From Nonlabens dokdonensis (GTDB taxonomy: Bacteria; Bacteroidota; Bacteroidia; Flavobacteriales; Flavobacteriaceae): a stretch of 59,861 nt of DNA. Below the pieces are notes generated by a model, which was not told the DNA's origin, did no database searches, and saw nothing but the letters and a program-made list of their open reading frames with translations. Positions 9,697-19,109 of the stretch are shown here, piece after piece (position 1 is the first letter of the stretch; each line of letters opens with the position of its first letter). The stretch is from the NCBI RefSeq assembly GCF_002162835.1, contig NZ_MAAX01000073.1, positions 1 to 59,861 on the forward strand, written 5' to 3'. The position numbers were made by a program, and so were the translations under genes.

Positions 9697-10872
9697 CTAC
9701 TTTATCTCATCACGATCACGTACTTTATGTAACTTCTTTGTTCCCTTGTACATCTCGTATTTTACAAGTTTAGCTTCTATTTTACCATTGTATAGTTGGA
9801 TCTTACGCGATGGACGCAATCCTACAAACTTTAGCGCTCCTAGGTTTCCAGTAATCATCCATGCAGTAGAACCAGCATAACGTTGTTTTAAAGTATCACC
9901 TATAGACTTATAAAATTCTTCCACATCTACAGAAATACGCTCATCATACGGCGGATTAAACATCAAGAATGCACTAGCACTTTGATGGTCTCTGAAGAAA
10001 TCACCTTTTTCCAACTCGATAAAATCTTCGAGATTAGCATTTTTTACATTTTCCTTTGCTTTCTCAATCGTGTATCCATCTGCATCTCGAGCGATAATTT
10101 TACCGTCAAATTCGCGCATTTTCTTCAAACAACTTGCTTGAATATTTTCAAATAATTCATTGTTATAATCGGGCCATTTCTCAAAGCCAAATTCAGGTCT
10201 ATTAATATTTGGAGCAATATTAGCACCTATCATGGCCGCTTCTATGGCTATCGTTCCACTACCACACATAGGATCTATAAAAGTAGAACGCTGGTCCCAG
10301 TTACTCAACAGTATAATTCCAGCTGCAAGCACCTCATTAATAGGAGCGACATTAGTTTTATCTCTATAACCACGTTTGTATAATGGATCGCCACTTGTAT
10401 CTAGTGATACATCTACATTTTGATCATTAATATGCACAGAAATTCTTAAATCAGGATGTTTTGTATCTACATCTGGTCGTTGTCCTGTTTTATTACGTAT
10501 TTGATCTACAATCGCATCTTTAGTCTTTAACGCCACATACTGACTGTGATTAAAATATTGTGATGCAATCGTACCATGAACCGCGAGAGAATCATGATGA
10601 GTCAAGTGCTTGGACCAGTCGTACTGATAAATCCCATCATACAAATCTACTTCGGTGCGTGCTCTAAAGCTATAAATAGGTTTCAGAATCCTTATCGCTG
10701 TACGCAACATCATATTTGCTTTGTACATAAAACCTTGGTCACCAGTAAACTCTACCATGCGTACACCACGCTTTATATTCATTGCACCTAGTTGTCGCAA
10801 CTCTTTTTCTAGCACTTCTTCTAGGCCAAAAAGCGTTTTGGCAATCATCTTAAAATTTTGGGACATCATCAT
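9697..10872 (-). CDS. rlmL: THUMP-domain 23S rRNA (guanine-N2) methyltransferase, RlmL-like
   Basis: 391 residues. An N-terminal ferredoxin-like/THUMP region (residues ~1-155) binds RNA. The C-terminal Rossmann methyltransferase shows the SAM-binding motif FIDPMCGSGTIAIEAA (200-212) and the catalytic NPPY (306-309), typical of N2-guanine methylation. Length fits the single-domain RlmL/YpsC form rather than the fused RlmKL of enterics. The exact target guanine (2445 in E. coli numbering) is assumed from homology. Its start lies 38 bp from the divergent methyltransferase start at 10911. Confidence 0.85.
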   Translation of the reverse strand: MMMSQNFKMIAKTLFGLEEVLEKELRQLGAMNIKRGVRMVEFTGDQGFMYKANMMLRTAIRILKPIYSFRARTEVDLYDGIYQYDWSKHLTHHDSLAVHGTIASQYFNHSQYVALKTKDAIVDQIRNKTGQRPDVDTKHPDLRISVHINDQNVDVSLDTSGDPLYKRGYRDKTNVAPINEVLAAGIILLSNWDQRSTFIDPMCGSGTIAIEAAMIGANIAPNINRPEFGFEKWPDYNNELFENIQASCLKKMREFDGKIIARDADGYTIEKAKENVKNANLEDFIELEKGDFFRDHQSASAFLMFNPPYDERISVDVEEFYKSIGDTLKQRYAGSTAWMITGNLGALKFVGLRPSRKIQLYNGKIEAKLVKYEMYKGTKKLHKVRDRDEIK

Positions 10873-10896
10873 GAGATTTGAACGGCAAAATTAAGG

Positions 10897-10904
10897 TATT
10901 TTTG
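10897..10904 (+). promoter_or_regulatory. Bacteroidetes -7 promoter box that decides the downstream start
   Basis: TATTTTTG matches TAnnTTTG and ends 6 bp before the ATG at 10911; TTTG at 10877-10880 sits near the -33 region. A promoter here rules out the in-frame ATG at 10878 as start. Confidence 0.6.
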
Positions 10905-10910
10905 CGGTCT

Positions 10911-11711
10911 ATGAGCAATGCAAACACATCAGATCAGTGGTACGCAAATTGGTTTGACACACCATATTATCACATTCTTTATCGCGACCGTGATTATAAA
11001 GAAGCTGGTGCTTTTATGCAGCGGTTGACACAACGTATACGATTACATAATAATGCTCATATCATGGATTTAGCTTGTGGTCGTGGTCGTCATAGCATGT
11101 ATTTAAACCAGCTGGGATATCGTGTAACTGGAGTAGATTTGTCTGAAAGTAGTATCGCTTTCGCGAAAGCGGAATTAAGAAAATCTTCATCTCAAGGATC
11201 CAATAATGCTACAAATGACATTCTAAGTCCTATCGATGCTTCTCGCATCGAGTTTCACGTTCATAACATGACCGTTCCTTATGATCAAACATTTGATGCG
11301 GTTTTTAATCTATTTACCAGTTTTGGGTATTTTGATGATGCAGCAGACAATTTAAAGACGATAAAGGCGATAAAGGAAAATTTAAAACCTGGCGGATATG
11401 GAGTTATAGATTTTATGAACTCAAATTATGTGATCAAAAATCTGGTAGCTCAAAACTCCAAAACTGAAGAAGGAATTACATTTTACAATTCTAGACGTTT
11501 TGAAGATGGTTTTATTTACAAAGACATCAAATTTAGTGACAACGACCACGATTATCATTTTACTGAAAGAGTAAGTGCGCTCACTTTAGAAGATTTTCAA
11601 AGCTATTTTAAAGAAGCTGGTCTAGATTTAATAGATGTTTACGGCAACTATCATCTTGAAGACTATGATGAAAAAACATCAGATCGTTTGATTATGGTCT
11701 TTAGGAATTAA
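10911..11711 (+). CDS. Class I SAM-dependent methyltransferase, small-molecule type
   Basis: 266 residues from the chosen ATG at 10911 (an upstream in-frame ATG at 10878 would lie before the promoter box). Motif I is IMDLACGRGRHSMYL, followed by GYRVTGVDLSESSIAFAKAEL and a later FDAVFNLFTSFGYF. These are typical of methyltransferase-25-like enzymes of unknown substrate. The stretch SSIAFAKAELRK contains the genomic palindrome repeat, placed just where the family normally has a variable helix. Divergent from rlmL. Confidence 0.75.
   Translation: MSNANTSDQWYANWFDTPYYHILYRDRDYKEAGAFMQRLTQRIRLHNNAHIMDLACGRGRHSMYLNQLGYRVTGVDLSESSIAFAKAELRKSSSQGSNNATNDILSPIDASRIEFHVHNMTVPYDQTFDAVFNLFTSFGYFDDAADNLKTIKAIKENLKPGGYGVIDFMNSNYVIKNLVAQNSKTEEGITFYNSRRFEDGFIYKDIKFSDNDHDYHFTERVSALTLEDFQSYFKEAGLDLIDVYGNYHLEDYDEKTSDRLIMVFRN
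11156..11171. repeat. Palindrome CGCTTTCGCGAAAGCG, copy 3
   Basis: Exact copy inside the methyltransferase gene, read as AFAKA. Confidence 0.9.
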
Positions 11712-12060
11712 GTATTCACTATCATCCTGAAAAATTTTGGTTGTAATAATTTAGAATTAAAATAAGAAAATTAGTTCCAAAATTTATTCAGGATCTGCTA
11801 TGATCTTTCTCGATTTTAATACAGCGTTTCATTTCTAGACCCTAAAGCGCAGAAATACTAGTTTATCGCTTTATAAAAGTTAAGTAGAACAATTTCTAGC
11901 ATCTTTCAACCTTTCCGACCAAAACTCGCTGCCGCGCACTTTGCCCACCTTTCATTTTCTAAGGAAAGGAGTCTTAAATAGGTTTCCCCTTTAAGGAAAT
12001 GTCCGCGGGAAAATGGGGCCGAGACGCTGGGATAATAAATAAAGTGATTCTTAAATGATT
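11712..12060. other. Intergenic region without gene
   Basis: About 350 bp between two convergent genes (methyltransferase and pyrF). It has a locally GC-richer stretch near 11920-12030, but I see no ORF, RNA gene or terminator that I can support. Confidence 0.45.
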
Positions 12061-12870
12061 CTAAATCAACTCAGCCATTTGTTGTTGCAATGCTAATGCT
12101 TTACTTCTTGCTGCTTTAGCAAAATCAGTTCCGTTTGAAGCATAGATAATACCGCGAGAAGAATTGATTAGTAAACCTATTTGATCGTTTTTACCGTATT
12201 TCACCACTTCTTCTAGACTACCACCTTGCGCTCCTACACCTGGAACAAGCAGGAATGAATTAGGAACGATCTCACGTATTTCTTTAAGGTACTCAGCTTT
12301 TGTAGCGCCTACTACGTACATCAAGCGGTCACTATTTTTGTATTGTGAAGCTGTTTTTAAAACTTCTTGATAGAGAGGTTTACCATCAACAGTTTTAGTC
12401 TGGAAATCAAAAGCACCTTGATTAGAGGTTAATGCTAATAAAATGGCAAATTTATCCTCAAATTCAAGAAACGGCTCTACCGAATCTTTCCCCATGTAAG
12501 GAGCGATCGTGACACTATCAAAATTTAAATCTTCAAAAAAAGCTTTGGCATACCGTGTCGAAGTGTTTCCTATATCACCACGTTTAGCATCTGCAATAGT
12601 AAAATGGTTAGGATAGTTCTCGTTGAGGTAGTTTATGGTCTTTTCTAATGCCTGCCAGCCTTTAACACCGTAAGCTTCAAAGAAAGCCGTATTAGGTTTA
12701 TAAGCAACACAAAGATCATGAGTGGCGTCTATTATTGCTTTCGCGAAAGCGAAAATAGGATCTTCCTCTTTTAATAAATGAGCAGGTATTTTATCAAGAT
12801 CAACGTCTAGTCCTACGCATAGGAAGGAATTTTTATTTTTGATTTGGGTGGTGAGGTTAGATAAGGTCAT
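12061..12870 (-). CDS. pyrF: Orotidine 5'-phosphate decarboxylase (subfamily 2)
   Basis: 269 residues, the normal size for the longer PyrF subfamily found in Bacteroidetes. It decarboxylates OMP to UMP, the last step of pyrimidine synthesis. Recognised by [28 protein letters not shown] and the catalytic [10 protein letters not shown] (Lys-Asp pair), then [11 protein letters not shown] near the phosphate site. The stretch [13 protein letters not shown] is encoded across the 14-bp core of the genomic palindrome, at a variable helix position. 108 bp downstream of prfA on the same strand. Confidence 0.93.
   Translation of the reverse strand: MTLSNLTTQIKNKNSFLCVGLDVDLDKIPAHLLKEEDPIFAFAKAIIDATHDLCVAYKPNTAFFEAYGVKGWQALEKTINYLNENYPNHFTIADAKRGDIGNTSTRYAKAFFEDLNFDSVTIAPYMGKDSVEPFLEFEDKFAILLALTSNQGAFDFQTKTVDGKPLYQEVLKTASQYKNSDRLMYVVGATKAEYLKEIREIVPNSFLLVPGVGAQGGSLEEVVKYGKNDQIGLLINSSRGIIYASNGTDFAKAARSKALALQQQMAELI
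12737..12750. repeat. Palindrome core GCTTTCGCGAAAGC, copy 4
   Basis: 14-bp core inside pyrF, read as AFAKA. Confidence 0.88.
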
Positions 12871-12978
12871 TAGGTTGTTTGGTTATTGAGTTGCAAAGCC
12901 AACCTCGACAAGCTCAGTTTGACAATTGACCAATTGATATATTTTAGTTGCTTATAAAGTGATTAGCTTTTTGTAAGG

Positions 12979-14055
12979 TTACAGTCCTTCCTCACTCATT
13001 TTTAATTTTTCAGTATTATCGACCAGTTGTAGCTCGTCAATGATTTTTTGAATATCACCGTTGATAATGTTATCAAGATCGTATAATGTCAGGTTGATTC
13101 TATGGTCTGTAACACGTCCCTGTGGATAGTTGTAGGTTCTAATTTTGGCACTTCGGTCACCAGAGCTCACCATATTTTTACGTTTCTCTGAGTCGGCTTC
13201 CATCTTTTTTGCAAGCTCCATTTCATATAAACGAGAACGTAATACCTTTAAAGCTTTCTCTAAGTTCTTGTGAGAAGATTTCTGGTCTTGACAGCTTACG
13301 ATCATTCCTGTAGGCTCGTGGTGTAATTTAATCGCAGAGTAGGTTGTATTTACAGACTGTCCACCAGGTCCGGTAGAAGTGGTGCGCTCGATGCGGACTT
13401 CTGTCATGTCCAGTTCTACGTCAAATTCTTCAGCCTCTGGAAGTACCATTACTGTTGCTGCACTTGTATGCACACGACCTTGAGTTTCGGTTTGAGGAAC
13501 ACGTTGTACACGGTGTACTCCAGCTTCAAACTTTAAGGTTCCATAAACGTCCTCACCGTTTACTTCCATGATGATTTCTTTGTAACCGCCACTAGTTCCA
13601 TGACTTGTGTCTACGATACTAGTAGACCATCCTTTTGAAGAACAATACTTTTCATACATTCTAAAAAGATCACCAGCAAAAATACTTGCCTCATCTCCAC
13701 CAGCACCAGCACGTATTTCCATAACGGCATTTTTTGCATCTTCTGGATCTTTAGGGACAAGCATCATTCTTATTTCTTCTTCCAGTGCAGGAATAGCTTC
13801 TTTAGCCTCATCATATTGCATTTGAGCCATTTCTACCATATCGGCATCGCTACCGTCTGCAATAATTTCTTGTGCTTCTTCTAGATTTGCAGTAAGAGTT
13901 ATGTACTCTTCACGCTTATCCATTAGGTTTTTAAGATCTTTATATTCTTTAGTAAGTTGTACGTATCGTTTTTGATCTGCAATTATATCAGGTTGTATGA
14001 TCAAGTCATTTACCTCGTCAAAACGATTTTTTACAATATTTAATTTATCTATCAT
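12979..14055 (-). CDS. prfA: Peptide chain release factor 1
   Basis: 358 residues, full length. It recognises UAA/UAG on the ribosome and triggers peptide release. The GGQ catalytic motif is at 231-233 ([15 protein letters not shown]). The codon-recognition tripeptide is PQT at 187-189 ([11 protein letters not shown]), the RF1 form of PxT rather than the SPF of RF2. The N-terminal coiled coil (~1-100) contains [15 protein letters not shown]. Divergent from the msrA-like gene 63 bp away. Confidence 0.95.
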   Translation of the reverse strand: MIDKLNIVKNRFDEVNDLIIQPDIIADQKRYVQLTKEYKDLKNLMDKREEYITLTANLEEAQEIIADGSDADMVEMAQMQYDEAKEAIPALEEEIRMMLVPKDPEDAKNAVMEIRAGAGGDEASIFAGDLFRMYEKYCSSKGWSTSIVDTSHGTSGGYKEIIMEVNGEDVYGTLKFEAGVHRVQRVPQTETQGRVHTSAATVMVLPEAEEFDVELDMTEVRIERTTSTGPGGQSVNTTYSAIKLHHEPTGMIVSCQDQKSSHKNLEKALKVLRSRLYEMELAKKMEADSEKRKNMVSSGDRSAKIRTYNYPQGRVTDHRINLTLYDLDNIINGDIQKIIDELQLVDNTEKLKMSEEGL

Positions 14056-14118
14056 GGTCTATTTCAAGTGCTGCGAAAATACGGAATTTGCTCGTAATTT
14101 TGTACTATAATACATTTA

Positions 14119-14598
14119 ATGAAAAACAGGTATAAGATAGGATTAGGTGGTGGCTGTCACTGGTGTACTGAGGCTGTTTTTCAGGCTGTCACCGGTGTAA
14201 GCCTTGTAGAGCAAGGCTATATTTCTAGCCAGGCGCCATATAATACTATGAGTGAAGCTGTCCTTGTGCATTTTTCTAATGATGTTGATCTGGAAAACTT
14301 AATTGACATTCATTTACAAACGCATGCGTCCACTCAACAACATAGTCGTAGAAAGGATTACCGCAGCGCGATTTACTATTTTGATCCAGAGATGAAAAGT
14401 AGCGTAGAGGCTGTTATGATCTCGCTTTCGCGAAAGCGAAATAAAAATTTCATTACTCAAATATTACCTTTTCACGCCTTCAAGCCTTCTAGAGCATCTA
14501 TACAGAACTATTACAAAACGAGACCTGAGGCTCCGTTTTGTACACGTTATATTGAGCCAAAATTGAAAAAGGTCAAAGAAATACTTAAAAACGATTAG
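14119..14598 (+). CDS. msrA: Divergent peptide methionine sulfoxide reductase A
   Basis: 159 residues. It opens with LGGGCHWCTEAVFQAV, the MsrA active-site motif (usually GCFWC) with catalytic Cys13. HASTQQHSRRKDYRSAIYYFD then matches the family block H-x-PTQ...QYRSAIF. It reduces methionine-S-sulfoxide in the cytoplasm. It is a short, divergent family member. The region after the active site (ISLSRKRNKNF) is encoded by the genomic palindrome repeat, in the LSRKR reading frame. There is no neighbouring msrB. Confidence 0.75.
   Translation: MKNRYKIGLGGGCHWCTEAVFQAVTGVSLVEQGYISSQAPYNTMSEAVLVHFSNDVDLENLIDIHLQTHASTQQHSRRKDYRSAIYYFDPEMKSSVEAVMISLSRKRNKNFITQILPFHAFKPSRASIQNYYKTRPEAPFCTRYIEPKLKKVKEILKND
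14423..14438. repeat. Palindrome CGCTTTCGCGAAAGCG, copy 5
   Basis: Exact copy inside the msrA-like gene, read in the other frame as LSRKR. Confidence 0.9.
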
Positions 14599-14676
14599 CC
14601 CTACTTAGTTTGTCACAGATGAGTAGCTTATCTAGAAAGCACTTTCACAAGCTCAGCGTGATAAACATTTTAATTT

Positions 14677-15855
14677 CTAATATTCAAAAACCCCAAATTC
14701 ACTATCGATAGTAAGCTTTTTAGAATCTGCAGCTTCAACGTGGCCTATGATTTTTGCATCTACGTTAAATGAGTGGGAAATATCAATGATTTCTTGAGCA
14801 ATAGATTCATTCACATAGAGTTCCATGCGATGTCCCATATTAAATACCTGGTACATTTCTTTCCAGTCGGTACCAGATTCTTCCTGAATCATTTTAAATA
14901 GCGGTGGCAATTCAAACATATTATCTTTTATAATATGCAAGTCTTTTACGAAATGTAGAATTTTAGTTTGAGCGCCACCAGAACAATGTACCATACCGTG
15001 CAAATCTTCACGGTTCACATCGCTCAATATTTTCTTGATGATAGGTGCGTAAGTACGAGTAGGAGACAGGACTAATTTACCAGCATCGAGAACGCTTCCT
15101 TCTACGGCATCAGTCAAGTTTTTTGAACCAGAATATACCAAATCTTCTGGAACGGCTGCGTCATAACTCGCTGGATACTTTTCTTTTAAACTTTTATTGA
15201 ATACGTCGTGTCTAGCGCTGGTAAGCCCGTTGGAACCCATTCCGCCATTGTATTCAGTTTCGTAAGTGGCTTGTCCTGAGCTCGAAAGCCCAACAATCAC
15301 ATCGCCAGCTTTTATATTTGCATTATCTACCACATCACTGCGTTTCATACGAGCGGTTACGGTAGAATCTACGATGATAGTTCTCACAAGATCACCAACA
15401 TCTGCCGTTTCTCCACCGGTGGAAATGATTTCTACGCCGTGAGATTTAAGATCTGCTATAAGTTCTTCGGTACCATTGATGATGGCTGAAATTACTTCGC
15501 CAGGAATCAAATTTTTGTTTCTTCCTATGGTGCTAGAAAGAAGAATGTTATCTGTCGCACCTACACAAAGTAAATCGTCCACATTCATGATTAACGCATC
15601 TTGAGCAATGCCTTTCCAGACAGAGATATCGCCAGTTTCTTTCCAGTACATATAAGCGAGACTGGATTTAGTCCCAGCACCATCTGCATGCATGATTAAA
15701 CAATGATCTTCTGATCCTGTAAGAGAATCTGGAACGATTTTACAAAAGGCTTGTGGAAATAATCCTTTATCTACGTTCTTAATCGCATTATGTACGTCTT
15801 CTTTGCCAGCGCTCACACCACGCTGTGCATATCTTTTAGAAATGTCTTGGCTCAT
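14677..15855 (-). CDS. purM: Phosphoribosylformylglycinamidine cyclo-ligase (AIR synthetase)
   Basis: 392 residues, the longer Bacteroidetes form. It closes the imidazole ring in purine synthesis using ATP. Seen: RYAQRGVSAGKEDVHNAI at the N terminus, MHADGAGTKSSLAYMYW, MNVDDLLCVGATDNILLSSTIGRN and GGETADVGDLV, all conserved parts of the PurM nucleotide and FGAR sites. Single gene with ~80 bp to the msrA stop (convergent). Confidence 0.92.
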   Translation of the reverse strand: MSQDISKRYAQRGVSAGKEDVHNAIKNVDKGLFPQAFCKIVPDSLTGSEDHCLIMHADGAGTKSSLAYMYWKETGDISVWKGIAQDALIMNVDDLLCVGATDNILLSSTIGRNKNLIPGEVISAIINGTEELIADLKSHGVEIISTGGETADVGDLVRTIIVDSTVTARMKRSDVVDNANIKAGDVIVGLSSSGQATYETEYNGGMGSNGLTSARHDVFNKSLKEKYPASYDAAVPEDLVYSGSKNLTDAVEGSVLDAGKLVLSPTRTYAPIIKKILSDVNREDLHGMVHCSGGAQTKILHFVKDLHIIKDNMFELPPLFKMIQEESGTDWKEMYQVFNMGHRMELYVNESIAQEIIDISHSFNVDAKIIGHVEAADSKKLTIDSEFGVFEY

Positions 15856-15973
15856 GTTGCAAATTTACTGAGTTAGTAGGTAGTAGTTAGTATATCGTAG
15901 TTATAATTTAGGAAAAAGTATGAAGAGGTTGTTAAGAGATAAAATTTCAAAAATAGAAAGCAGTTAGATATCA

Positions 15974-16705
15974 TTATTGAACCTTCAATTCATTAAAAGG
16001 TATTGACTGTAATAACCTTTTTGAATTCTCTTTTAATGTGATTTTAATATCGACAGATTGCAATGAAATGAATTTCAATTTTACTTTTGATTGAACATAA
16101 TAGTCGAAGTATTCTTTTTCGATTAGAATACCGTTCGTTAAATTGTTATTTTGTTCAATAATTTCTTTGTAATAATTAGTGAATGATGCGGTTGAAAACA
16201 TTTCATAGTTATGATCAAAAACAAGTCGTGTTTTATTTATAGTAAAATCTTTTTCTTTATGAGTGAGATTTGTACTTGCTTTTACTTTACTAATTTTCTT
16301 TTTTATATTATAGCGTGATTTGATTTCAGTAGATAAAAGAGGTTTGTTTTTGGTTCTGATTACAGAATCAGCGAAAGCAGTATTTGTTTCCTTTTTAATT
16401 ACTAGTGAATCTTTTTTTGCTATAAATCCTTCTGTAACTATGGTTTTCATCATAAATCCATAATTATTAAACTCTAGATTGTAAACACCTTTCTGATCAT
16501 AAACAACAACACTCCTTTCTCTAATAGTATCTTTAGAGTTTAAAAGAATAAATCGTTTATAGTGTTTTTTATTCTTTTTGTGATATTCATCATATTCTAA
16601 CAAAGTGTCAAAATAATAGGTTGTTTCTACGTTATCAGTTTCTTGAGCTGAGGATGTAATAGCAATCAAAAAGATAGAAACAGTCACTAGCAGTTTGTAT
16701 AGCAT
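15974..16705 (-). CDS. Secreted hypothetical protein
   Basis: The ATG at 16703-16705 is chosen because it opens a clean signal peptide (MLYKLLVTVSIFLIAITSSAQE), giving 243 residues. A longer reading to 16825 would overlap glnA and run through both its terminator and a palindrome repeat. The mature part is lysine-rich and probably beta-stranded; no family recognised. Many lines contain DS-x-V and threonine-rich strands, as in small exported Bacteroidetes proteins. Located just behind glnA, separated by that gene's terminator. Confidence 0.6.
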   Translation of the reverse strand: MLYKLLVTVSIFLIAITSSAQETDNVETTYYFDTLLEYDEYHKKNKKHYKRFILLNSKDTIRERSVVVYDQKGVYNLEFNNYGFMMKTIVTEGFIAKKDSLVIKKETNTAFADSVIRTKNKPLLSTEIKSRYNIKKKISKVKASTNLTHKEKDFTINKTRLVFDHNYEMFSTASFTNYYKEIIEQNNNLTNGILIEKEYFDYYVQSKVKLKFISLQSVDIKITLKENSKRLLQSIPFNELKVQ

Positions 16706-16717
16706 AGTAAGTTTTTT

Positions 16718-16741
16718 ATTCCGCTTTCGCGAAAGCGGAAT
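16718..16741. repeat. Extended palindrome, copy 6
   Basis: Exact 16-bp core extended to a perfect 24-bp dyad (ATTC...GAAT), between glnA and the secreted protein gene. Confidence 0.9.
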
Positions 16742-16780
16742 TATTAAAAAAGCCCTAGAAATTAATTTTCTAAGGCTTTG
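16742..16780 (-). terminator. Rho-independent terminator of glnA
   Basis: Read on the minus strand, AAAGCCTTAGAAAA pairs imperfectly with TTTCTAGGGCTTT and is followed by a T run. It lies 23-61 bp after the glnA stop. Confidence 0.8.
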
Positions 16781-16802
16781 TAATTTATAAAATAAAAGTG
16801 AA

Positions 16803-18989
16803 TTATCTAGTGAAAAGTAACTCACGATATTTAGTTAGTGGCCACATTTCGTCGTCTACTAATAATTCTAACTTATCGCAGTGGTAACGGATCTCGTCAA
16901 AGAATGGCTTTACTTCATCACAATAAAGCGCTGCTGTTTCTTCGGCATCTTTTGCATTGTTTGCTTTCTTACGAGCATCAGTCATTTCAGTAATTCCTTT
17001 GTTGATTTTCTCGATGTGTTCAGAGATTTCTTCAATAAGAATCATTTGCTCTTTGGCCATTTTCTTGAAATCTTTACCATAGATTTCTTTTAAGCCTACT
17101 ACGTTCTCAATTAATCTATTTTGGTATTTAACAGCGGTAGGAATTACATGATTGCGTGCAACGTCTCCTAAGATACGTCCCTCGATCTGTATGCGCATTG
17201 CATATTCTTCTACCTCAATTTCATAACGAGCCTCAGACTCGATCTTGCTCATAATGTTTAGGTCTTCAAAAAGCTTAATCGACTTTTTAGAAACCTTAGC
17301 TTTAAGAGCGTCAGGAGTAGTTTTATTATTGCTTAAGCCACGTTTTTTAGCTTCCTTTTCCCAAGCTTCTCCATATCCATCTCCTTCAAAACGGATTTTC
17401 TTAGACTGCTTGATGTATTCACGTAATACGTTGAAAATCGCCTCGTCTTTCTTAAGCTTTTTGTCTTTAATAAGTGCATCAACTTCTGCCTTAAACTCAA
17501 TTAATTGTTGTGCAACAATGGCATTAAGTACGGTCATTGGATTAGCACAGTTTGCAGTAGAACCTACGGCACGTAATTCAAATTTATTACCTGTAAAGGC
17601 AAATGGTGATGTACGGTTACGGTCTGTATTATCTAGAATTACTTCTGGAATTTTACCTACTACATTTAATTTAAGATCTGTTTTTTCTTCTGGAGAAAGT
17701 TTACCATCAGTTACTTTTTCTAGCTCGTCTAATACGTTAGTCAGTTGAGAACCGATGAAAACAGATATAATTGCAGGTGGCGCTTCATTTGCTCCTAGTC
17801 TGTGATCGTTTGATGCACTAGCAATGGTAGCTCTTATCAGTTCTTCATTATCGTGAACTGCTTTTATAGTGTTCACAAAGAAGGTTAAGAACTGTAAATT
17901 TTTCATAGGTGTACTTCCTGGAGAAAGTAAGTTCACACCTGTATTTGTCGCTAGTGACCAGTTGTTGTGTTTTCCAGAACCATTTACACCAGCAAATGGC
18001 TTTTCATGGAACAATACTTTAAAGAAATGTCTTGACGCAACTTTTCTCATCACATCCATTAATAAGGAGTTGTGATCTACTGCAAGGTTTGCTTCTTCAA
18101 AGATAGGAGCTAGCTCAAACTGATTAGGAGCTACTTCATTATGACGTGTTTTAACAGGTATACCTAAAAGCATACATTCTGTCTCCATATCGCGCATAAA
18201 ATTTAATACACGAGTAGGGATAGCACCAAAATAATGATCGTCAAGTTGCTGTCCTTTTGCAGAAGAGTGGCCTAATAATGTACGACCAGCCAGTTGTAAA
18301 TCTGGACGAGAGTCTGCCAGCGCGCTATCGATAAGGAAGTATTCTTGTTCCCAACCTAAAGTAGCTACAGTCTTAGTAACGTTTTTGTCAAAATATTTAC
18401 ATACATCTGTTGCAGCACTATCGATAGCTTGCAAAGATCTCAAAAGCGGTGTTTTATAATCAAGTGCTTCACCAGTATAGGCTACAAATACTGTAGGAAT
18501 ACAAAGTGTTGTTCCCATAATAAATGCAGGAGATGTAGGATCCCAAGCAGTGTATCCACGAGCTTCAAAAGTGTTTCTTATTCCGCCATTAGGAAATGAA
18601 GAGGCATCTGGTTCTTGTTGAACTAGTTGTCCACCACCAAATTTTTCTAGTACAGTACCATCCATTTCAAGTTCAAAGAATGCATCATGCTTTTCGGCAG
18701 TGGCACCTGTTAACGGCTGGAACCAGTGTGTGTAGTGTGTAGCGCCATTTTGAATAGCCCATTCCTTCATTCCTGTAGAAACATGATCTGCTACACTGCG
18801 ATCAATTTTACTACCGTTTACGATAGCATCTTGAACACTTTTATAAGCTTCTTTGTTAAGGTGCTGACGCATGGAATCCTTATCAAAAACGTGCTTACCG
18901 AAAATATCACTTCTTCTAGCAGGTTCATTTACCGCTATTTCTTTGCGGTCTAAGGTTTCTTTTAAGGCTTGAAATCGTAATGTAGACAT
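16803..18989 (-). CDS. glnA: Glutamine synthetase type III
   Basis: 728 residues, the length of the GSIII (GlnN) family found in Bacteroidetes and cyanobacteria and distinct from the ~470-residue GSI. It makes glutamine from glutamate and ammonia with ATP. Seen: GGIRNTFEARGYTAWDP near residue 133, LGWEQEYFLID with the metal-binding glutamates, GVNGSGKHNNWS in the ammonium/glutamate site, and NRTSPFAFTGNKFELRAVGS. The C terminus is a long helical region. Transcribed alone, with its own -7 box and terminator. Confidence 0.95.
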   Translation of the reverse strand: MSTLRFQALKETLDRKEIAVNEPARRSDIFGKHVFDKDSMRQHLNKEAYKSVQDAIVNGSKIDRSVADHVSTGMKEWAIQNGATHYTHWFQPLTGATAEKHDAFFELEMDGTVLEKFGGGQLVQQEPDASSFPNGGIRNTFEARGYTAWDPTSPAFIMGTTLCIPTVFVAYTGEALDYKTPLLRSLQAIDSAATDVCKYFDKNVTKTVATLGWEQEYFLIDSALADSRPDLQLAGRTLLGHSSAKGQQLDDHYFGAIPTRVLNFMRDMETECMLLGIPVKTRHNEVAPNQFELAPIFEEANLAVDHNSLLMDVMRKVASRHFFKVLFHEKPFAGVNGSGKHNNWSLATNTGVNLLSPGSTPMKNLQFLTFFVNTIKAVHDNEELIRATIASASNDHRLGANEAPPAIISVFIGSQLTNVLDELEKVTDGKLSPEEKTDLKLNVVGKIPEVILDNTDRNRTSPFAFTGNKFELRAVGSTANCANPMTVLNAIVAQQLIEFKAEVDALIKDKKLKKDEAIFNVLREYIKQSKKIRFEGDGYGEAWEKEAKKRGLSNNKTTPDALKAKVSKKSIKLFEDLNIMSKIESEARYEIEVEEYAMRIQIEGRILGDVARNHVIPTAVKYQNRLIENVVGLKEIYGKDFKKMAKEQMILIEEISEHIEKINKGITEMTDARKKANNAKDAEETAALYCDEVKPFFDEIRYHCDKLELLVDDEMWPLTKYRELLFTR

Positions 18990-19020
18990 CTTTATTATGG
19001 TTTATTATTATAAGATGCTG

Positions 19021-19028
19021 CAAAAGTA
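19021..19028 (-). promoter_or_regulatory. -7 promoter box of glnA
   Basis: On the minus strand TACTTTTG matches TAnnTTTG, with the sequence TACTTTTGCAGC shared with the peroxiredoxin promoter at 42913-42920. It leaves a ~30 bp leader before the glnA ATG. Confidence 0.55.
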
Positions 19029-19109
19029 ATGTATTAATTTATTAGTACCCTAAAAAAATATAGGTTGTAATGAATAATTAATAATAATTTAATGAACAAA
19101 CCCTGTTTT

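Noticed and set aside
10878-10910. Longer start for the methyltransferase gene
   Set aside because: The -7 box at 10897-10904 lies inside this stretch, so transcription starts after it; the ATG at 10911 is preferred.
17245-17748. 167-codon plus-strand frame
   Set aside because: It is the reverse of the type III glutamine synthetase gene, which is clearly coding; no family features.
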